The notes under the pieces are model-generated. The model searched no databases, was not told the origin of the DNA, and saw only the letters and a program-made list of their open reading frames with translations. The translations under genes and the position numbers were made by a program. A stretch of 6,641 nucleotides of DNA. Origin: Proteobacteria bacterium UBA652 (GTDB lineage Bacteria; Pseudomonadota; Gammaproteobacteria; Nitrosococcales; Methylophagaceae). Of the stretch, positions 5,526 to 6,641 are shown piece by piece. The stretch covers positions 1-6,641 of the forward strand of contig DBOG01000035.1 of NCBI GenBank assembly GCA_002299915.1, in the 5' to 3' direction. Numbering within the stretch: the stretch's first letter is position 1; the number at the start of each line of letters is the position of its first letter.

Positions 5526-6572
5526 ATGAGAAACCCACTATTCCTTACCTGTTTGGGTCTATTGTTGACCTTCAATACTGCATCTGCAGATCCTTATACG
5601 CTGCGTTTCACCTCTACCGTAATCAGTGACCCCGCCCCTAAAGGCGTTACACTGGGTGATCCGCTAATCATCAATATCGTGGTGGATAATGGCGGGAGTG
5701 ACCAAGTGAGTGAAACATGGGATGCGGGCGATATTCTCTCTGTTAACTTTGCCGCTGGTCCGCGCTATGCTATTAATATTGTCAGCCCAACATTGAATGG
5801 CACAAGTGGCACCATTCAAACTGATGACGCAGGAAATGTTTCCGCAGTCAGTGCTAAGTGGTTTGTTACTTCACCAACAGCGCTAATCGACTCAAATGGT
5901 ACCGCCGTCTCTAGTTGGGGCATTGATAATATCGGTGATGTTGCCCAAACGGATGGCGTTCTATTAAAGCCAAAACACCGTACAGGTGTTGTTGCTAATT
6001 GGATTGCCTTACCCGTGCCCAATGCAGGGCTTGCACCAATTAAAATGGTCCTTGAAGAACCTGTAAACGGCGGTGTTAGCAATGGTATTGCTAATCTCCG
6101 GGGCTGGGTTGTTGGTGCTAGCCCTATTCAACGTGTCGCTTTTTATCTTGATGGTGTATATAAATTCGATATTCCTGCCGGAGGCGACCGTTCCGGCGAA
6201 GGCGATGTAGGCGATGTCTTCCCAGACTATCCTGGTTCCGATAAAAGTGGCTTCTCTATGGCTTATGGCTATAGTAATCTTACTGCGGGATCTCACACAG
6301 CTAAAGTAATCGCTTATGATAGCCTCGGTAATACGGCGGAAGATTCATCAACCTTCACAGTGGTGCGCTTTGATAATGCATATATCCCAAGCTTTAATGA
6401 CGTGGATTTAACCGCAGCGAGCTGTGCCTTCCAGCCGGCAGGATCTGATCCGGCTATTAGTGACTTATTTACGGTTAATGGTGGCGTGTTTGAAGGTCAA
6501 ATCTATGATCTTCAGTTTGGCTTTAATCCTGCAACACAGCAACTTGATGCGGTAAATATCAATAAGCGGTAA
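5526..6572 (+). CDS. Secreted two-domain protein sharing its C-terminal Ig-like module with the neighbouring protease
   Basis: The 348-residue protein has a signal peptide ending in TASA (cleavage after residue 21). Domain 1 (about 22-150) is a beta-rich region beginning DPYTLRFTSTV, with GVTLGDPLIINIVVDNGG (40-57) and SETWDAGDILSVNF (62-75); it resembles N-terminal passenger domains of PEP-CTERM-type exported proteins, but there is no PEP-CTERM tail, no sorting signal and no membrane anchor. Domain 2 (169-348) aligns along its whole length with residues 203-376 of the protease at 4249: API K at the start, GIAN, GWVV, GFSMAY.YS, the GSHTAKVIAYD strand, and a C-terminal part with ATQQ in place of ATQN. 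No zinc motif or other catalytic signature is visible. The shared module suggests that both proteins bind the same ligand or surface. It lies 146 bases after the protease gene and may have its own promoter. Function unknown. Confidence 0.83.
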   Translation: MRNPLFLTCLGLLLTFNTASADPYTLRFTSTVISDPAPKGVTLGDPLIINIVVDNGGSDQVSETWDAGDILSVNFAAGPRYAINIVSPTLNGTSGTIQTDDAGNVSAVSAKWFVTSPTALIDSNGTAVSSWGIDNIGDVAQTDGVLLKPKHRTGVVANWIALPVPNAGLAPIKMVLEEPVNGGVSNGIANLRGWVVGASPIQRVAFYLDGVYKFDIPAGGDRSGEGDVGDVFPDYPGSDKSGFSMAYGYSNLTAGSHTAKVIAYDSLGNTAEDSSTFTVVRFDNAYIPSFNDVDLTAASCAFQPAGSDPAISDLFTVNGGVFEGQIYDLQFGFNPATQQLDAVNINKR

Positions 6573-6623
6573 ATATGATAAAACTGTGTCCTAATCATTA
6601 AGCTGGGCACTGATGTTTAAATT

Positions 6624-6641
6624 AAAAAAGCCAGCATTAAT
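6624..6641 (+). terminator. probable left half of a rho-independent terminator, cut by the window edge
   Basis: A run of six A (6624-6629), then GCCAGC (6630-6635) and ATTAAT (6636-6641), is what the left arm and loop of a bidirectional terminator look like. If the next bases read GCTGGC followed by Ts, this closes the secreted-protein cluster 50-odd bases after its last stop. GCTGG at 6602-6606 can also pair with CCAGC at 6631-6635. The missing half cannot be seen, so this is inference. The remaining bases 6573-6623 show nothing else. Confidence 0.4.

Noticed and set aside
5592..5970. Cohesin domain in the last protein as partner for the dockerin repeats
   Set aside because: The GDPLIINIVVDNGG stretch loosely recalls a cohesin opening, but the rest does not follow the cohesin pattern and better resembles PEP-CTERM-type passenger domains. 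Only a profile search could reopen this.
6480..6572. PEP-CTERM or other sorting tail
   Set aside because: The C-terminus has no PEP motif, hydrophobic segment or basic cluster.
5458..6603. Nine-base direct repeat TCATTAAGC (5458 and 6595)
   Set aside because: Repeats of this length are expected by chance in a window of this size, and no element boundaries accompany it.

Overview
This window looks like chromosomal DNA of a gammaproteobacterium of moderate G+C content. The folate enzymes and PlsY read as gammaproteobacterial: FolM and FolB align with the E. coli proteins almost motif for motif. I cannot place it below class level. No RNA genes, CRISPR arrays, insertion sequences or phage genes are visible.

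The left half (1-2640) is housekeeping. A MidA/NDUFAF7-type methyltransferase gene (minus strand, running off the left edge) is divergent from folM (dihydromonapterin/dihydrofolate reductase), with start codons only 14 bases apart. folM converges on a two-gene minus-strand operon, folB then folK, which supplies the dihydroneopterin aldolase and HPPK steps of folate synthesis. folB and folK overlap by 4 bases, and the 3' ends of folM and folK overlap by 72 bases. plsY (acyl-phosphate:glycerol-3-phosphate acyltransferase) diverges from folB across 39 bases. Three consecutive pterin/folate genes therefore sit between a methyltransferase and a phospholipid gene.

The right half (2715-6572) is a different kind of DNA: four plus-strand genes in a row, all encoding proteins with Sec-type signal peptides. 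They are (1) a matrixin-type zinc metalloprotease ending in a two-repeat dockerin-like module, (2) a 204-residue beta-rich secreted protein of unknown function, (3) a second matrixin-type protease whose start follows the previous stop by two bases and which carries an Ig-like C-terminal module, and (4) a non-protease secreted protein with a different N-terminal domain joined to the same C-terminal module. The shared module and the paralogous catalytic domains suggest duplication and domain shuffling within one exported, probably co-functioning cluster. Substrate and purpose cannot be read from the sequence.

The gap 5380-5525 before gene 4 can fold into a branched structure and ends in a strong ribosome binding site. 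The last 18 bases look like the left half of a rho-independent terminator cut by the window edge. The most interesting leads are the protease cluster, the unknown protein translationally coupled to the second protease, and the module shared by a protease and a non-protease.
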